Positions 61,954 to 64,000 of a stretch of 64,000 nt of DNA are shown one piece after another; within the stretch, counting starts at the first letter, position 1, and each line of letters opens with the position of its first letter. This DNA comes from Algisphaera agarilytica (GTDB taxonomy: Bacteria; Planctomycetota; Phycisphaerae; Phycisphaerales; Phycisphaeraceae): the NCBI RefSeq assembly GCF_014207595.1, contig NZ_JACHGY010000001.1:930001-994000 (forward strand), given 5' to 3'. Below the pieces are notes generated by a model, which was not told the origin of the DNA, searched no databases, and was given only the letters and a program-made list of their open reading frames with translations. The position numbers and the translations under genes are program-made.

Positions 61954-62440
61954 TGCGGTAGTACCGACCGTCTTCGAACTTGCGGAAGTTGCCGGTGCTC
62001 AGATCGCCGTCGTCGACCAACTCGTCGATCTCACGCATGTAGATGTCGTCGCGAGTCATGCCGGTGCCGTCGAAGTGCACGCCGATCGCCGACTGCACGC
62101 CACCGAGGTCCTGGTATTCGAGGTCCCAGACCCCACCGATCGGTGTCCCCGCCGACCATTTGCCTTCGTCGATGTAGTCGCCGAAGCCAGGCGGGATTTG
62201 CCCTGACGACGAGTCGGGCGGGAACTCGCCGGTGTCGAACATATAGAGCTGGGCCGCCTCGGTGTAGTGGCGGAGGTTGGAGACAAAGACAGACTTGCCC
62301 GACTGCTTGGTCGCGTCGGCAAACTGCGGAAGGACGATCGCGGTCAGCACGCCGAGGATCACCACAACAATCAGGATCTCGATGAGGGAGAAACCGTGAG
62401 AAGCGCGGGCCGTGCCGGAATACCTGGCTCGTTGATGCAT
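61940..62440 (-). CDS. Type II/IV prepilin-like protein
   Basis: About 166 residues. A prepilin leader MHQRARYSGTARASHGFSLI (cleavage after glycine, F at +1, E at +5 in IEILIV) precedes the hydrophobic helix ILIVVVILGVLTAIVLPQF. The rest is a small globular pilin domain with NLRHYTEAAQLYMFDTGEF and YYRIIRE at the end. A longer frame upstream is not used because the leader should be short. It resembles the prepilin at 54971 but is a separate orphan. Both probably depend on a common peptidase and secretion system elsewhere. Confidence 0.85.
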   Translation of the reverse strand: MHQRARYSGTARASHGFSLIEILIVVVILGVLTAIVLPQFADATKQSGKSVFVSNLRHYTEAAQLYMFDTGEFPPDSSSGQIPPGFGDYIDEGKWSAGTPIGGVWDLEYQDLGGVQSAIGVHFDGTGMTRDDIYMREIDELVDDGDLSTGNFRKFEDGRYYRIIRE

Positions 62441-62543
62441 GGCCCAACCATCCATTACCCCCTCAGTCATGTCCAATAAAATCACGCCCAATCGAGACAC
62501 AAGGAAAAGCCTGCGGGTTGTGCGGGTCGGGTAAACTCTTGGC

Positions 62544-63125
62544 ATGCTGATGGACCGCCCCGAGATGTTGCAGAGCTTTTTCGAAAAGGCCCTCCCGTAC
62601 GAAGCGTTTGTCTCTGGCGGCGAATCGCTGGGCCACCGCACGGCCTGGGACCAGCGGTACGAACAGTGTGCGTTGACTGCCGACCAGCAAGCGATGGTCG
62701 CCGGCTTCACCCGGAAGATGCACGTGCTATGTCTTACCGGCACGTGGTGCGGGGACTGCGCCCTGCAGGGCGCGGCCATGCAGCGGGTCGCCGAGGCCAA
62801 CCCCGATTGTATCGACCTGCGGTTTGTGCTGCGAGACGAAGAGAACGCGGAGCTGGTGGTGAAGTCACCGATCAACGCGGGATTCCGTGTGCCGGTGACG
62901 TGGTGGTTGGCCGAGGACTTCGCGCCCGTGGCGTGTTTCGGCGACCGCACCCTGAGCCGATACCGATCGATGGCGCGCAAGGCGTTCGGCGAGGCGTCCG
63001 GCGTCGTCGCCGAGCCGCCGGAGGACCCGGTGTTGGCGGTGCGTGACGAAGTCGTCGCCGAGTTTGAGCGGGTGCACCTGCTGCTGCGGACGAGTGCTCG
63101 GCTGCGGAAGATCCACAACGATTAA
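62544..63125 (+). CDS. Thioredoxin-fold protein with CGDC motif
   Basis: About 193 residues. The central segment MHVLCLTGTWCGDCALQGAA gives a WCGDC redox motif near residue 70, in a Thioredoxin_9-like fold; the surrounding strands (LRFVLRDEENAELVVKSPIN and RVPVTWWLAEDFAPVACFGD) and the cis-proline position (VPVTW) fit this. The protein has no signal peptide, so it is cytoplasmic. It may be a disulfide reductase or sensor; the CxxC type (CGDC) is uncommon. Its end converges with the HTH gene, separated by a terminator. Confidence 0.8.
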   Translation: MLMDRPEMLQSFFEKALPYEAFVSGGESLGHRTAWDQRYEQCALTADQQAMVAGFTRKMHVLCLTGTWCGDCALQGAAMQRVAEANPDCIDLRFVLRDEENAELVVKSPINAGFRVPVTWWLAEDFAPVACFGDRTLSRYRSMARKAFGEASGVVAEPPEDPVLAVRDEVVAEFERVHLLLRTSARLRKIHND

Positions 63126-63129
63126 AACA

Positions 63130-63159
63130 ACACCCGCCGGGGAAACCCACGGCGGGTGT
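63130..63159. terminator. Bidirectional terminator
   Basis: A ten-base perfect stem ACACCCGCCG / CGGCGGGTGT with a ten-base loop lies between the convergent thioredoxin-fold and HTH genes. On the minus strand it is followed by TGTTTTAAT, a good terminator; on the plus strand the tail is weak. Confidence 0.8.
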
Positions 63160-63186
63160 GATCGTTGTCTTGCCCCAGAAAGAGAT

Positions 63187-63630
63187 TTAGTCTTCGAGCA
63201 TTTCGAGACGCTTGAGTGCTTCGCGTTTGCCGAGGTTGCGGATCTCGCCCCAAGCCAGGAGTTGCTTCTCGCGCGGGTTGGAATCGCCCTTTTCCCAGTT
63301 GTAGATCGTCAGGCCCGAAACACCGACCAGCTGGCCGTAGTCGGCGGCGCTGATACCGAGTTTTTCGCGGTGTTTCTTGACCCAGCCCGGGCTGAAGCGG
63401 GGACGCTTGGCACCGGACTCCTCGGCCGACGCGGGCTGGCCGAGGCGCTTCTTCTCTTGCTTCTCGACGTAGTTCAGCCGGCGTTCCAGGTCGCTGATCC
63501 GCCTTTTGAGTTCGGCGATTTCGCTGCGGTATTTGGCCACGGTCTTTTGCGTCGCGCCGACTTGGGCACGGATTTCTTTACGGGCCAGACGGCGGATTTC
63601 TTCGCCAAGAACAGTGTTTAGATTCGGCAA
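63187..63630 (-). CDS. Coiled-coil plus HTH (XRE-like) DNA-binding protein
   Basis: About 147 residues from a TTG start at 63630; AAGGAGG five bases before it decides this start. Residues 1-65 form a coiled coil (KYRSEIAELKRRISDLERRL), and residues 80-147 an XRE-like helix-turn-helix: WVKKHREKLGISAADYGQLV then VSGLTIYNWEKGDSNPREKQ. It is probably a cytoplasmic transcription regulator or a chromatin-associated protein. The upstream 184 bases are AT-rich and contain promoters for this and the divergent ion-channel gene. Confidence 0.82.
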   Translation of the reverse strand: MPNLNTVLGEEIRRLARKEIRAQVGATQKTVAKYRSEIAELKRRISDLERRLNYVEKQEKKRLGQPASAEESGAKRPRFSPGWVKKHREKLGISAADYGQLVGVSGLTIYNWEKGDSNPREKQLLAWGEIRNLGKREALKRLEMLED

Positions 63631-63814
63631 GACTGCCTCCTTCTCAAGGGGAAATTACGTAGAGGGCGAGGCATCGTATCAAAAACTATCTATAACATCG
63701 AATGCTTTATTCAAATATGCATTTTTGGCGACATTGCTATTTCCGCCGGGTTGGCGATCAAAACACCGACCTACCGATAGGAAATAGGTGTCTGAAGAGC
63801 AAAACAACTGCGGC

Positions 63815-64000
63815 ATGCGTCCCTGGCAGCGGAAGTTGCACGACGTCATCTTTGAAGCCGAGACCCCCGCAGGCCGGCTATTCGATGTGCTGCTGCTGAT
63901 CGCCATCCTCGCCAGTGTGTTGGCGGTCGTCCTGGAGAGCGTGGAGAGCGTCGACGAGCGGTACCACACCCAGCTCCGCGTGGCGGAATGGTCGTTCACG
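63815..64000 (+). CDS. Ion transporter (voltage-gated channel type), partial
   Basis: The first 62 residues of a protein cut by the window end. MRPWQRKLHDVIFEAETPAG leads to a transmembrane helix (RLFDVLLLIAILASVLAVVL) and VESVDERYHTQLRVAEWSFT, which matches the start of bacterial Ion_trans/Kv-type channels (S1 and the S1-S2 linker). The start ATG at 63815 is likely. The channel would sit in the inner membrane. Confidence 0.78.
   Translation, partial: MRPWQRKLHDVIFEAETPAGRLFDVLLLIAILASVLAVVLESVESVDERYHTQLRVAEWSFT

Overview
The window is about 64 kb of GC-rich bacterial chromosome, densely packed with genes. Gene content suggests Planctomycetota, probably a marine member of class Phycisphaerae: GH130 and GH43-like sugar enzymes, a lysine-repeat histone-like protein, lipid A synthesis (LpxB), orphan prepilins, many ATGA/GTGA start-stop overlaps, and several families of dispersed palindromic repeats. 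This assignment is inference, because no rRNA or marker phylogeny was possible.

Layout. 1-8560 (minus strand) is a glycan biosynthesis operon running out of the window: a CgeB-like glycosyltransferase, a GT2 with a Rossmann-like tail, a DegT/DnrJ sugar aminotransferase, four methyltransferases and a GT4. 8716-14573 carries a PfkB-type kinase and a two-gene RND efflux system. 14699-18820 (minus) is a multi-PAS histidine kinase with a NarL-type regulator and a small AT-rich membrane gene. 19360-22373 is a GH130/SDR/GH130 sugar unit. 23722-28657 (minus) joins a coiled-coil protein, a roadblock-like/OmpA membrane protein, a Ras-like GTPase, a histidine kinase and a NarL-type regulator in one operon. 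28862-29829 has a sugar-phosphate isomerase-like gene and tRNA-Leu(CAA).

30001-37220 has an EEP-family nuclease/phosphatase, a 1664-residue DUF4011-helicase-Vsr-like protein (candidate phage defence) and lpxB. 37575-44836 has a KKKAT-repeat protein, a small membrane protein, an EF-G2-like GTPase, a GT2/GT39 pair and bioA. 45147-48744 is the circularly permuted ATP-grasp / alpha-E / transglutaminase cluster, with a good sigma-54 promoter match in front of it, followed by a GH43-like gene. 50004-52741 has a receiver protein and groES-groEL, whose spacer holds a long inverted repeat. 52838-53836 is an AT-rich SIR2-like gene, followed by a frameshifted REP-associated transposase remnant bounded by direct copies of a palindrome. 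The rest is ordinary: a methyltransferase, two prepilins, lipoproteins, a DUF442 phosphatase-like protein, CheV, a K+ channel, MsrA, a META-domain protein, a thioredoxin-fold protein, a coiled-coil/HTH protein and the start of an ion channel.

Most notable: the GTPase/roadblock-like/OmpA/two-component operon; the sigma-54-linked amidoligase cluster; the SIR2-like gene beside the REP transposase remnant; the helicase-Vsr protein; and at least six families of palindromic repeat. All calls rest on reading the sequence; no database search was made.
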